Positions 25,913 through 34,858 of a DNA stretch of 64,000 nt are shown in pieces. The stretch is from Terriglobia bacterium. GTDB taxonomy: Bacteria > Acidobacteriota > Terriglobia > Acidiferrales > UBA7541. Position 1 is the first letter of the stretch; the number at the start of each line of letters is the position of its first letter. A program made the translations under genes and the position numbers. Under the pieces are notes generated by a model. That model did not search any database and was not told the DNA's origin. It saw only the letters and a program-made list of their open reading frames with translations. Location: the NCBI GenBank assembly GCA_020073485.1, contig JAIQFB010000010.1, forward strand, positions 236,276 through 300,275, read 5' to 3'.

Positions 25913-26641
25913 TTGAACGGTCTCGATTTTCACAATCAGAAAAGCGTTCAACAGGGCCCGGGTACTCTCTGGAATTGCGTCCGCATGGTGATCCTGCTCG
26001 GCCCTCCAGGAGCGGGCAAGGGCACGCAGGCCCAACGCATTGCCGGTCAATTCGGATTGCAGCACCTGTCCACCGGCGACATGTTGCGCGACAACATTCG
26101 CCGCAACACGGAGCTGGCGAATAAAGCGAAGCCCATCATCGAACGAGGCGAACTGGTCCCCGACCAAATTATCCTCGGCATGGTGCAAGACTGCATCGCG
26201 CAGTCGAATTGCGGGAATGGTTTCATCCTGGATGGTTTCCCGCGAACCCTGCCGCAGGCGCGGGGACTGGAAGGAATCATCCGCTATTACAAATCCAGGT
26301 CCACCACCGTGGTGAATATCGCCGTGCAGCCGGAGTTTCTGATTCGCAGGCTGACGAACCGAAGAATCTGCAAGATGCATGGCCATATCTACAGCCTGGT
26401 CGATCGCCCGCCCATCCATGAGGGTATTTGCGACGTGGACGGCAGCGAGTTGATCCAGCGCCCGGATGATAACGAGGCCGTGATCCGCGAGCGCATCCAC
26501 ACGTACGAATGTCACACACGCCCGCTGATCGACTATTACTCCGCTCGCGGCCTGCTGCGCGAAGTGCAGGGCGTGGGCGAGCCGGATGCGGTCATGGCGA
26601 ACATCATGAAAATTCTAGACAAGGATGCCCCGGCGAAATGA
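25913..26641 (+). CDS. adk: Adenylate kinase
   Basis: This 242-residue enzyme interconverts ATP, AMP and ADP. The P-loop GPPGAGKGT is at residues 30-38; STGDMLRDN, DGFPRTLPQA and RPDDNEAVIRER follow as in all Adk proteins. The LID domain has C-x2-H (CKMH) and C-x2-D (CDVD) in place of four cysteines, a plausible zinc site. The start TTG 25913 is chosen because AGGAGG (25901-25906) lies six bases before it. It adds 24 residues before MVILLG (ATG 25985), which has no ribosome site. A small conserved-looking gene follows. Confidence 0.93.
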   Translation: MNGLDFHNQKSVQQGPGTLWNCVRMVILLGPPGAGKGTQAQRIAGQFGLQHLSTGDMLRDNIRRNTELANKAKPIIERGELVPDQIILGMVQDCIAQSNCGNGFILDGFPRTLPQARGLEGIIRYYKSRSTTVVNIAVQPEFLIRRLTNRRICKMHGHIYSLVDRPPIHEGICDVDGSELIQRPDDNEAVIRERIHTYECHTRPLIDYYSARGLLREVQGVGEPDAVMANIMKILDKDAPAK

Positions 26642-26719
26642 CCGGCCGCCGGACACGGCGCGTCCACCGCCGTTTTCCGGCATCGCCAGGGAAGGCGAAT
26701 TTCCAAGGAGGTGCTCGTC

Positions 26720-26974
26720 TTGAACAGCCTCGCGATCCAGAATCAGGGAAGCGCAAACCAGAAGCTGTGGCAGGCCGTCATCAGCAGCGCGCTCGCGGAT
26801 TGGGCGCGCGGTCCGGCGCGGCACAAGGAGAAGGCCGAATACTTTCTTTTCCACGATGAGGATGACTTCCCGTTCGTATGCCGCTCCGCCGGCCTGAACC
26901 CGGAATCGGTTCGAGAATCCCTATGGATGATCCGCGCCCAGGCGGTTGTCGATACGAAGTCGAACGCCGCCTAA
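26720..26974 (+). CDS. Small soluble hypothetical protein
   Basis: This 84-residue protein starts at TTG 26720, eight bases after AAGGAGG. It contains EKAEYFLFHDEDDFPFVCR followed by AGLNPESVRESLW. The pattern of an acidic segment, aromatic-Phe-x-Phe, Cys, then a G-L-x-P-x-x-V-R helix recalls a small putative DNA-binding motif found in many uncharacterised bacterial and phage proteins. No catalytic residues are seen. It follows adk by 78 bp and is likely co-transcribed with it. Confidence 0.65.
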   Translation: MNSLAIQNQGSANQKLWQAVISSALADWARGPARHKEKAEYFLFHDEDDFPFVCRSAGLNPESVRESLWMIRAQAVVDTKSNAA

Positions 26975-27257
26975 CCATTGGTCCCTGATCGACGCTCCTC
27001 CAATCCAACTGCACTTGGATTGAAGCTGAGGAGCTTTGTTGTGCAGCCCGTCGGAACGGGGCCTGTACTCGCAATCCAAGGCTCTCGATCCCCGATCTGC
27101 CCCCAATCGTTTCCTCTGAATTATCGAAAATGGCTGATCATACGTCCCGTGCGCGGTATTGTTGAATCGGATCAATCCTCTTTTTCTATCTCTCCGCCCG
27201 GGGCCGAACCATACTAGAATTGCGTCTATCAGATACTGAGTTCAGAGGGAAAAAGAA

Positions 27258-27593
27258 TTGTCCACGATCGAACGACGCCGCGCCGAGAGATTTAATTTCG
27301 GGATGCCCATTACCGTTTGCTGGACCATCGGTTCTGACCAACGCAAGGCTCAGACGATCACCCAGGATGTGAGTGCGGGCGGTTTGTATTTCTATTTGCC
27401 GGAGGCCATTCCGGACGGCACCGCCGTGCAAGTCGAAATGACATTGCCCACGGAAATCAGCCTGGGGGCTCCGGTGAGAGTTCGTTGCCAGGGGCGCATC
27501 CAGCGGTGCGTCCTGAAGGCTGGCGAATCCGCGGGCATGGCTACAAAGATCGAAAAGTACGAGTTCCTATCCGAAAACGAGGATGTCGCGTAG
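27258..27593 (+). CDS. PilZ domain protein
   Basis: This 111-residue protein is a PilZ domain with RRRAER (RxxxR-type) at residues 6-11 and DVSAGGLYFYL (DxSxxG) about 28 residues later. Both are c-di-GMP ligands in the family. The start is TTG 27258, with GAGGGA about 10 bases upstream. The next gene, on the opposite strand, ends about 105 bp away, so this is a single-gene unit. It probably acts as a free c-di-GMP effector. Confidence 0.88.
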   Translation: MSTIERRRAERFNFGMPITVCWTIGSDQRKAQTITQDVSAGGLYFYLPEAIPDGTAVQVEMTLPTEISLGAPVRVRCQGRIQRCVLKAGESAGMATKIEKYEFLSENEDVA

Positions 27594-27698
27594 GTCCTCG
27601 TCCCGCCTGCCCTCTTCGCTCGCGTAGCATTTTGCGCGGGGAGCAATTTGCGCAAAAGATTCTTTGCCCGATGTTCGCTGGGGCGCCATCGCGCGAGC

Positions 27699-29252
27699 CT
27701 ATGGCATTCGGCAGACGAAATTCCCGGCCTGGTCGGTGCTGCCGGTTCCCTTGTACAGTACGATTTGCGGATACGGGCAGAGCGGACGTGTGCGAACGAC
27801 GCTGCCTTTCGTGATCTGCGAAGCGATGATTTCCTGAGGCGGCATGCCCTGCTCCCGCCAGTGTTCCAGCGCGGTCAGCGTGTCGAACACGTTGGGGCCT
27901 TCTCCGCCGCCGCAATGCCCCATGCCCGGCACCATGTAAAGCCGCACGAAATCCTCGACCTGTTTCTTGCCCAGCGCCTTCTCCAGACTCTCATAATATT
28001 CCACCGACGACAGCGGCGCGACGTTCTGATCTCCCCAGCCATGGTAGATCAGCAGTTTCCCACCGCGGCCCACAAACGGTTTCAAATTCGCGGACGTCGG
28101 GCTGATCACGCCATTGTCGGCTTTTCTTGCAAGTGCCAAGTCCCGGCGGATATCGAGCGTCCTGTAGTCCCAGTTGGGATCCTGGAACACGACGTACTTG
28201 AACAGGTCGCCGGCCATCACCAGCGGCCCGCTGACCAGGTTGGCCCAGCGTAGTTCGCTGCCGGGCTCGAATCCTGGAAAAATTTCCGCGCCCGTCTTCG
28301 GGTCGTTCACCGGCGCATAAAATCTTTTCGCGGTCTCAACCTGAGCAGGCGTCAGGCAATTGGGGCCGTCGGGGCCTTTGCACTGCGTTACCGCGGGATC
28401 GAATTTGCACCGCGTCGGATCGCTGATGATTCCGTCCTTCACGCCGTCGCGCGCGTCGCACGCGTCCAGCGCGGCTTGATGCAGCACCGAAAACTTTTCC
28501 GGCGGAATCTTCCCGTCGGGATTGCGCAGCAGCGCCTGCGCCGCCGACACCAGCTGAAAGCTCTCGGCGGTGCGGTCGTACCCCGGAGCCCCGGCAATGA
28601 TCCCCTCGAAATCCTCGGGAAACCGCTGCGCTTCGGCGAACGCCTGCCGGCCGCCGCCCGAGCATCCGGTGAAATACGAGAGACGCTGAGCGGAGCCGTA
28701 CAGCGCGGCAATCACGGCCTTGCTCTCGACGGCCGTTTCGTGAATGGCGCGGTAACCGAAATCGATCACCTTTTCCGGATGCCCCAGCGCAAAGCTCGCG
28801 CTCCCTCCCTCGTGTCCGGTATCGGTGGACGCGGTGGCGTACCCGCGGCGCAATCCTTCGGCAAGCGCGCCATATTGAATGTCGCCGTTCCAGCCGCCAT
28901 TGCCCACCTCCTGAAACTTGCCGTTCCAGCCGGACAGCGGCAGCCAGGTTTCGGATTTGATGTCGGAATCGGACGATGGCGTGATGGTCAGCGTGACGCG
29001 GCAGAACGCGGGAAGATCGGCGAACCCGGCGTCCGCTCCCGCGGGCGGCTTGAATTGTCCGGCGGGAATGACTTGCGCTGAAGTCACGCCGGCGCTCGGC
29101 AACGCGAGCGATGCAAGGCGCGGGCACGCGGCCACATCCACTGAAATGCGCGGCGCTGGCGCCTGCGCTTGGACGTTCCCGCCCAGATAAATGAGCCCGC
29201 ACAGCAACATCGTAAACATGACGGCGGCCGCGGTCCTCATCATCATCACCAC
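27699..29252 (-). CDS. Tannase/feruloyl esterase family protein (secreted)
   Basis: This 517-residue protein has a signal peptide (VMFTMLLCGLIYLGGNVQAQA) and the tannase-family alpha/beta hydrolase core. The nucleophile elbow is CSGGGRQA near residue 195 (G-C-S-G-G-G, a G-x-S-x-G variant), the Asp/His parts lie in HGWGDQNV and PGMGHCGGG, and a pair of Cys flanks the active site as in feruloyl esterases. Family members cleave ester links of gallic or ferulic acid in plant material. Start codons GTG 29252, GTG and ATGs just downstream (29246 to 29240) are all possible. Substrate is not certain. Confidence 0.9.
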   Translation of the reverse strand: MVMMMRTAAAVMFTMLLCGLIYLGGNVQAQAPAPRISVDVAACPRLASLALPSAGVTSAQVIPAGQFKPPAGADAGFADLPAFCRVTLTITPSSDSDIKSETWLPLSGWNGKFQEVGNGGWNGDIQYGALAEGLRRGYATASTDTGHEGGSASFALGHPEKVIDFGYRAIHETAVESKAVIAALYGSAQRLSYFTGCSGGGRQAFAEAQRFPEDFEGIIAGAPGYDRTAESFQLVSAAQALLRNPDGKIPPEKFSVLHQAALDACDARDGVKDGIISDPTRCKFDPAVTQCKGPDGPNCLTPAQVETAKRFYAPVNDPKTGAEIFPGFEPGSELRWANLVSGPLVMAGDLFKYVVFQDPNWDYRTLDIRRDLALARKADNGVISPTSANLKPFVGRGGKLLIYHGWGDQNVAPLSSVEYYESLEKALGKKQVEDFVRLYMVPGMGHCGGGEGPNVFDTLTALEHWREQGMPPQEIIASQITKGSVVRTRPLCPYPQIVLYKGTGSTDQAGNFVCRMP

Positions 29253-29356
29253 CTGTCTTCGCTACCTGAGGTCACTTCGCAATCACGTCCAGGAATGGTC
29301 CGAGAGCGTGTTCCGGCAAGAAAATGCGCTCACCGCATCAACCAGCCTTGGAAATT

Positions 29357-29956
29357 TTATTGGGATCGAGCATGGCAGGTGAACACGAACGCCGGCGGCA
29401 GGTTGCGCCATACAATCTTGGATTGCACGGAACCAAAATATCGGTTGAGCAGAGGCCGCAGATTCAACCGGCACAAGCGCCCGTCCACGAATTGCATGCC
29501 GTGGATGTACTGAAACTGGGTGAATACCGATTTCTGGTGCAGGAACGGAGAGAGCCGCTGGAACAGCGCCTGGCGATCGTCTTCAGGCATGAACGCCAGG
29601 CCGAGCGACGATATCACCGCGTCCACTTTTTGAATGCCGCGCCGGCGAAGTTCCGCGTCCAGGTTTTCCGCGCTCGAATTGATCAGGATCACACGGGGGT
29701 CCGAGATGCTCTGCTGCAGGCACTCAAAAAAGCGCGGATTGATTTCAAAGACCAGCAGCTTGGCGCGCGGCGGCAACTGCGCCAGCAGCGCACGGGTGAT
29801 GGCGCCGGTGCCGGCACCCAATTCCAAAGCCACTCGAGTCCTCGCCAGCGTCCGCGGCTCCAGCATCGCCGTGGCCAGATAACTGGAACTCGGCGAGATC
29901 GCCGCGACCGTTTGGAAGTTGATCAGCGCTTCGGCTACGAATGTTTTCAGACTCAT
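29357..29956 (-). CDS. SAM-dependent methyltransferase, phospholipid methyltransferase-like
   Basis: This 199-residue protein has an N-terminal SPSSSYLATAM segment and a SAM-binding motif I, VALELGAGTGAITRALL, with an acidic strand end (LLVFEINPRF). The layout FVAEALINFQTVAAISPSS is like PmtA-type phospholipid N-methyltransferases. Those convert phosphatidylethanolamine to phosphatidylcholine, but short homologues of this group are often unassigned. The start is ATG 29956. A link with lipid metabolism is inference only. Confidence 0.72.
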   Translation of the reverse strand: MSLKTFVAEALINFQTVAAISPSSSYLATAMLEPRTLARTRVALELGAGTGAITRALLAQLPPRAKLLVFEINPRFFECLQQSISDPRVILINSSAENLDAELRRRGIQKVDAVISSLGLAFMPEDDRQALFQRLSPFLHQKSVFTQFQYIHGMQFVDGRLCRLNLRPLLNRYFGSVQSKIVWRNLPPAFVFTCHARSQ

Positions 29957-30140
29957 GATTGTCGATCACCCAAGAATTTCCCGCTGCCCCCGCCAACATT
30001 TTACTTCTGAAGCGCGCGCAAGAATTTGGCCGCAAAATTTTGGCGATGCCCGGAACATTCTGCCCTATCGCATCCAGCCTCGCCAACGAACTTCTTTTCG
30101 GATCGGCTTAGTTTACTCCCACATCGGGCAAGACGCGGAG

Positions 30141-30413
30141 TTATTTCACCCTGGTGAGGAACGCCACATATCCGCACAAAAGCATGGCCACCGCGCACAT
30201 CAAGCATTTCAGGCGCGTCGGACTATCGGGACAGTGCTCGCGGTGCAAAGGAAGGGGCGACAGCCAGGCGCGCGGCGAATTCCATTGCGACTCAGGAAGT
30301 TTGCTCCGCAGCTCTAGGCTCATGACATAAAGATAATAATTGCCCAGCACAAAAAATAACGCCGACGCCCCCAAGAATATCGCCGACAATCCCCGCCATG
30401 GCGCGCCGCTCAA
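30141..30413 (-). CDS. Small two-helix membrane protein (hypothetical)
   Basis: This 90-residue protein has two hydrophobic stretches, AIFLGASALFFVLGNYYLYVM near the N-terminus and LKCLMCAVAMLLCGYVAFL near the C-terminus, joined by a loop with Cys and His (LHREHCPDSP). No family is recognised. The start is TTG 30413 with only a weak purine tract upstream. It lies between the methyltransferase gene on the same strand and the frameshifted GlcG-like gene. Function is unknown. Confidence 0.45.
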   Translation of the reverse strand: MSGAPWRGLSAIFLGASALFFVLGNYYLYVMSLELRSKLPESQWNSPRAWLSPLPLHREHCPDSPTRLKCLMCAVAMLLCGYVAFLTRVK

Positions 30414-30668
30414 GGATTCTTTCCCCTCCGGCGCGATGGAAAAGCAATTTCAAAGGTGCGTCGCGCCTTGCATAATCTTATCCAATTCCTCCATTGCCGT
30501 GAGCATTGAAAAAGTAACGATAGTAATGGAACTTCGGCCTGTGCTTTCCCGAGGCGTGGAAATCACGCACGTTCCCGCGCCGCGTTCCGCTGGATTCCCC
30601 GCCGCGATTCATTGACACGATTCCCTGTGCCGGAGCACGCTGGCGCGACGCCATTCAGGAGCGACAAC

Positions 30669-31052
30669 ATGAAACTTCGCATTCGCTTGCCGGAACTCGC
30701 GGCGCTGGCTGCAATCGCGTGGAGCGCTGTGGCGCTGGCCCAGAACGTGCCTCAGCAATTTGTCGTCAGCGGCAAAGCCGCCGAAAAGATCCAGGATTTC
30801 ACCACCATCAATCTGGCCACTGCGGGGCGCATCGCCGAAGTGTGCGAAGAGGGCGCCGCCGCGCACAGCGGCCAGCACACCATCATGATCCTGGACAAAG
30901 CCGGCAACCACGTCTACATGGATCGCATGGACGGCCATGGGCTATCTCAATATCATTACGGCCGAGATGAAGGCGCGCACCGCGCTTCTGGGACACGGGC
31001 CCAGCAAGAACTACATGAACGAAGTGATCCAGGATCCGGCCCGCGAATTTGA
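30669..31052 (+). pseudogene. GlcG/HbpS tandem-domain protein, 5' fragment (frameshifted)
   Basis: ATG 30669 follows AGGAG at seven bases and begins a signal peptide (LAALAAIAWSAVALAQ). The frame encodes the first half of a GlcG/HbpS domain (FVVSGKAAEKIQDF, ILDKAGNHVYMDRMDG) and then goes out of phase at about 30933-30937. Residues after RMDG do not match the family. The correct continuation is in the next phase (GYLNIITAEMKARTALL). Removing one C from GGCC at 30933-30936 joins the two frames as RMDGMGYLN. HbpS-type proteins bind haem or small ligands outside the cell. Confidence 0.82.
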
Positions 31053-31821
31053 GCTGCTACAGCTCGGGTTTTATCCTGTTGCCGGCGGGCTTCCCATCGT
31101 CGTCAACAACCAGGTGATCGGCGTCGGCGGCGCCGGGGGGTTTCGGCCGAATCCACCCGTCTGGAGCGACGAGATTTGCGCGCACACGGCGCTGGTCAAA
31201 ATATTCGGACCATCGGTCCCGCCGCTTGTGGAAGATATTCCCCCGCGCCGCAATCCCAATCCGGGCGGCGCTCTGGTTCCGCGGTTTGCCGCTGCTGCTC
31301 CGCCCAAGCCAAGCCTGCCGCCGGAATTCGTCGTGGGCAGCGAGGCAGCGGGCAAAGTGTTTGATGGCGATCAGATTTCGCTCGCGGCGGCGAAGAAAAC
31401 TGCCCGCGTCTGCCGCGAATGGGCCGCCTCGAAAGGCGGCCTCATGTCGCTCTACATTCTCGATACGGCCGGCGAGTTCGTGCATGTGGAACGAATGGAC
31501 GGCGAAGTCGCCAACGATTTGCATTCCGCGCTGCTGAAAGCGCAGACCGCTCTGCGAACGCGCCAGCCTACTTCCGTCGGGGCGGCGCAAGCCAAAAACA
31601 ATCCGGGCGGCCTGCCGCGAAATACCGAGCTGTTTAAATTCTTCGATGTTTCCGGCGGCATCCCGATCGTTGTCGATGGACAAATGATCGGCGCCGTGGG
31701 CGTAAGCGGCGGCGCTGGTGGCGGCGACGAGAATTGCGCCATCGAGGGCCTGAAGGCGGCCTTCGGCGATCATGTCACATTGCCGGTCTACCCGGCTGCC
31801 CCGGAGGGCGCCGCGCGCTAA
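30937..31821 (+). pseudogene. GlcG/HbpS tandem-domain protein, 3' fragment
   Basis: This frame carries the end of the first GlcG/HbpS domain and all of a second copy: FVVGSEAAGKVFDGDQISLA and ILDTAGEFVHVERMDG repeat the same order as the first copy. It continues a protein started at 30669 in another phase. ATG 30937 could act as a restart, but no ribosome site is seen. Full length would be about 383 residues with a signal peptide. If the extra base is a sequencing error the gene is intact. Confidence 0.8.
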
Positions 31822-32065
31822 ACCTTACTTTCCGGCCATCGGGAACCGTGAATTGCCGGCATGCGCACTGATTTTCAACTTTTGGGCGCATCCTTTCCAG
31901 TATTGGACTCCCGCCTCCATACCCCCACTTGCATCGCAATGATTCAGAAACAGTTACCTGGCCATTCCTATCCGCACATCGCCCTCCCTGTGGACCCTGG
32001 ATTGCTACGAATAGATGTGTCATTTGTGTGCGCGGCACAGGCGCCCTAGGGAAAGTCCGCTGACC

Positions 32066-33508
32066 ATGTCTACGGCCCCACTACCCACCGATCAAAACTC
32101 TGAAAAAAAGCTGCGCAGCCGTCCGCCTCGGCTGCGCATTGAAAAACTAATGTACGTCGATCTGGGCCTGGAAAACGGGGGCTTTCCAATCAACCTTAGT
32201 GAAGGCGGAATGGCCTTTCACGGCGTTCGGGCGATGCGCAAAGATCAGCCCCTGCAGATTAAATTCACCTTGCCTGGCCTGCGCACCCCCGTGGAATCGG
32301 CTGCGCAAATTGTCTGGCTGAATCAGTTGGCAAAAGGCGGTGGCCTGCAGTTCATTGACATGCCGGAAAGCTCCGCGCGTCTGATCAGGGAATGGCTCTC
32401 CCTCCAGACATCGGTTCGCAGTCTGGCGGATACGAATCCCATGGCGCGCCCCCCGGTCGAAATGAAAGATTTGAAACCTTCGCCGGCCATCCGCCCTGTA
32501 ACCGGCGGGGATCGCCCTGCGCGTAATATCTATTCGAGGGCCATTGCGGCGTCCTTGCCCTCTGGTTCCGCTGCGGCGGAGACGGCGAAATTGGTTCCGG
32601 CCGGGAACGTGCCGCCTCTCCCTGTGCGTCCGGTCGAATTGCCGCAAACATCCGGATTCCGAAGTCCTCTCTTGAAGCCTGAAGCGCGGAGTCTCTGGAG
32701 CGTTTCCTTTCCTTTTGTAGTAGTGACGGGTCTTGGCCTGGCGGCGTTTCTGGGGCTTGCTTCCTATCAGCTCCACTGGAGCTTCGAGATTCCGGCGACG
32801 ATCCCAAATCCGACGGCGCTGTTGGACGAATCGGTGACCGCCTCTTCGCCACGGCATTCCTCGGACAGACAACGTACGACCGCTCCGTCAAGCGTGCCGT
32901 TCAGCTTCGCTTCGGCAGACTCCCCCGCCGCCGGGCCGGCAAACGATTCGGCGGATGCGCCGGCGATGGCGGGCATTACCGGGGATCCGGCCCCGTATGC
33001 GCCCCCGGCAAAGAAACCGGTGCCGCTGAAAATGAAACCGCCGCGGACGGTATCTCGCCGCTTTGGAGCAAGCGCGGGGCGCATGACCGCGAGCCAAATG
33101 CAGAAAGCTCCTACCGCCGACATGGCGCCTCCCACGCTCACGCCTCCCGTAAAAACGGAGCTCGCCGCTCAGCTCCCGGCACTGCCCTCGGAGGTTCCTC
33201 CTCCAGCGCCGGCTCCGCGCGAGCCGGTGGCGCAAAACCCCGTGCTCGAGGCAGCCCAACTTATTTCGCGCAAGAGTCCGGTCTATCCACCGGCAGTGCG
33301 GGGCGCCGGCTTTTTCGGTTCCGTGGAATTGCATTTCATGATCGGTGCGGATGGCGCCGTGCATGATGTGACCGTCATGAAGGGCAATCCCTTGCTGGGG
33401 CGCGCCGCCACCGAAGCCTTGCAGTCCTGGCGCTACAAGCCCGCGCGCCGCGACGGCGTTCCGGTCGAGTCGGAATCCAGAATGACGTTCGTCTTCGATT
33501 CCAACTAA
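32066..33508 (+). CDS. PilZ domain - transmembrane - TonB C-terminal fusion protein
   Basis: This 480-residue protein has an N-terminal PilZ-like domain (NLSEGGMAF gives the D/NxSxxG motif; the RxxxR motif is not evident). A proline-rich linker follows, then one membrane helix near residues 210-238 (SFPFVVVTGLGLAAFLGLAS), a long Pro/Ala-rich periplasmic arm, and a TonB C-terminal domain at residues about 390-480 (KSPVYPPAVRGAGFFGSVE, SWRYKPARRDGVPVESE). It would place c-di-GMP sensing in the cytoplasm and TonB coupling in the periplasm. The start is ATG 32066; no ExbB/ExbD lies nearby. Confidence 0.82.
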   Translation: MSTAPLPTDQNSEKKLRSRPPRLRIEKLMYVDLGLENGGFPINLSEGGMAFHGVRAMRKDQPLQIKFTLPGLRTPVESAAQIVWLNQLAKGGGLQFIDMPESSARLIREWLSLQTSVRSLADTNPMARPPVEMKDLKPSPAIRPVTGGDRPARNIYSRAIAASLPSGSAAAETAKLVPAGNVPPLPVRPVELPQTSGFRSPLLKPEARSLWSVSFPFVVVTGLGLAAFLGLASYQLHWSFEIPATIPNPTALLDESVTASSPRHSSDRQRTTAPSSVPFSFASADSPAAGPANDSADAPAMAGITGDPAPYAPPAKKPVPLKMKPPRTVSRRFGASAGRMTASQMQKAPTADMAPPTLTPPVKTELAAQLPALPSEVPPPAPAPREPVAQNPVLEAAQLISRKSPVYPPAVRGAGFFGSVELHFMIGADGAVHDVTVMKGNPLLGRAATEALQSWRYKPARRDGVPVESESRMTFVFDSN

Positions 33509-33653
33509 TCGGGAAATTCCAGCGCCCCAACCCCACCGCTCCGTGCACTTCTCCCATAACCGCGTTTTTGCAGGATCCGCGGGGAAAAGCCTCGATGCAA
33601 TTCCATGTTGGAATGCGGCTCCGGGTCGAAGGCCAAATTGGGAGCGTGAAAAT

Positions 33654-34088
33654 TCAAGTCAGAAAGACTTCGCCGGGGAGCGTGGAAATAAGGATCAGTA
33701 GAAAGACCACCACAATGGCCCCGAGCAGGAAGTTAACCTGGTGGCGTTGCAGGGAGATGCGTCCCGCGGCGAACGATTTGCATTTGGCGCCGACGATCCA
33801 GTGCAGCCCGATCAAAATCGCCACCAACGCCATCTTGATGTGCAGCCAGCGCGCATGCAGATAGTAAGACTTGTTGCTCGCAACCAGCGCGATGCCCGCG
33901 AGCAGTGTAAGCAATGCGCCGGGATCGGCGATTCCCCGCAGGAAAATTCTCTCCAGCCCCGCCAGAGCCTCGCGTGCCGTCGCGGCCGTTTCCTGCGTGT
34001 GGCACGACAGCACAACGGTCGATACCAGCAGGCCGCTCACCCAAAACACCATTCCGAAAATATGCACTACCAGCGTCCAGGCTACCAT
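33654..34088 (-). CDS. HemJ/CopD-like membrane protein
   Basis: This 144-residue protein has four membrane helices. The first holds a His in HIFGMVFWVSGLL, as in HemJ (UPF0093), and the middle LERIFLRGIADPGALLTLLAG and RWLHIKMALVAILIGLH stretches also follow that family, including conserved histidines. HemJ oxidises protoporphyrinogen; related members are called CopD-like. Without the full residue set a HemJ function is only possible. ATG 34088 has a weak ribosome site. Confidence 0.6.
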   Translation of the reverse strand: MVAWTLVVHIFGMVFWVSGLLVSTVVLSCHTQETAATAREALAGLERIFLRGIADPGALLTLLAGIALVASNKSYYLHARWLHIKMALVAILIGLHWIVGAKCKSFAAGRISLQRHQVNFLLGAIVVVFLLILISTLPGEVFLT

Positions 34089-34373
34089 TGTGGTTTGTAC
34101 CTTTGCGACATCCTATCACTGTTAGGTATGTATATGAGGCGACTTCCGCTCAGGGCGCGTGGCCATGCTCAGGATGATCTTGAATTTCGGGGCCGATTCT
34201 TTGGGGTTTTCCATGCTGCGGTCTTTTCCCATCCATTCGTTCGTTTGCGCTGGAAATTGATTGCCATGCGCGTTTTTTGAAGCGGCGGCAAATCCGTTGA
34301 GTATGAAATAACGGTGGCGTATGATGCGCGAAACCGCAGCGAGAATTGCAGGCTCCTGTAAGGAGGAGATCAC

Positions 34374-34850
34374 GTGACGAAGGTCATCGCTTCCCGCATG
34401 GCCGCCGAAATCGAAGGCGAGTTCATCGTCTTTCTCATCGGCATGAGGGTCAACAAACCCTGGAAGCTGCACAAGTGGCTTCCGATGTTTTTCGCCATGC
34501 CGAAAATGCTGAAGGAACTCGAGACTCATCCCGAATCCGGATTTTTGGGGCACTCTGGCCTTGGCCGCGTCATCGTGCAGTACTGGCGCTCCTTCGAGCA
34601 CCTGGAAAACTACGCGCGCGCCAGGGACAAGAAACACTGGCCCGCGTGGGTCGAATTCAACCGCCGCTTCGGAAACAGCCGCGACGATGTGGGCATCTGG
34701 CACGAAACCTATATCGTCAAGCCCGGCAACTACGAAGCCATATACAGCGGGATGCCTCCGTTCGGCTTGGGCAAGGTCGGCAGGCTTGTCCCCGCAAGCG
34801 GAAAACGCGAAGATGCCCGCTCGCGCATGACCGCCGCGGCGTCCCAGTAG
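34374..34850 (+). CDS. DUF4188 family protein (monooxygenase-like)
   Basis: This 158-residue protein matches DUF4188: [19 protein letters not shown], then [31 protein letters not shown] and [21 protein letters not shown]. The family has a ferredoxin-like dimeric alpha/beta barrel fold shared with some monooxygenases; no reaction is known. GTG 34374 follows AAGGAGGAG at the ideal distance. It converges with the spermidine-synthase-like gene. Confidence 0.88.
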   Translation: MTKVIASRMAAEIEGEFIVFLIGMRVNKPWKLHKWLPMFFAMPKMLKELETHPESGFLGHSGLGRVIVQYWRSFEHLENYARARDKKHWPAWVEFNRRFGNSRDDVGIWHETYIVKPGNYEAIYSGMPPFGLGKVGRLVPASGKREDARSRMTAAASQ

Positions 34851-34858
34851 GCGTGCTC

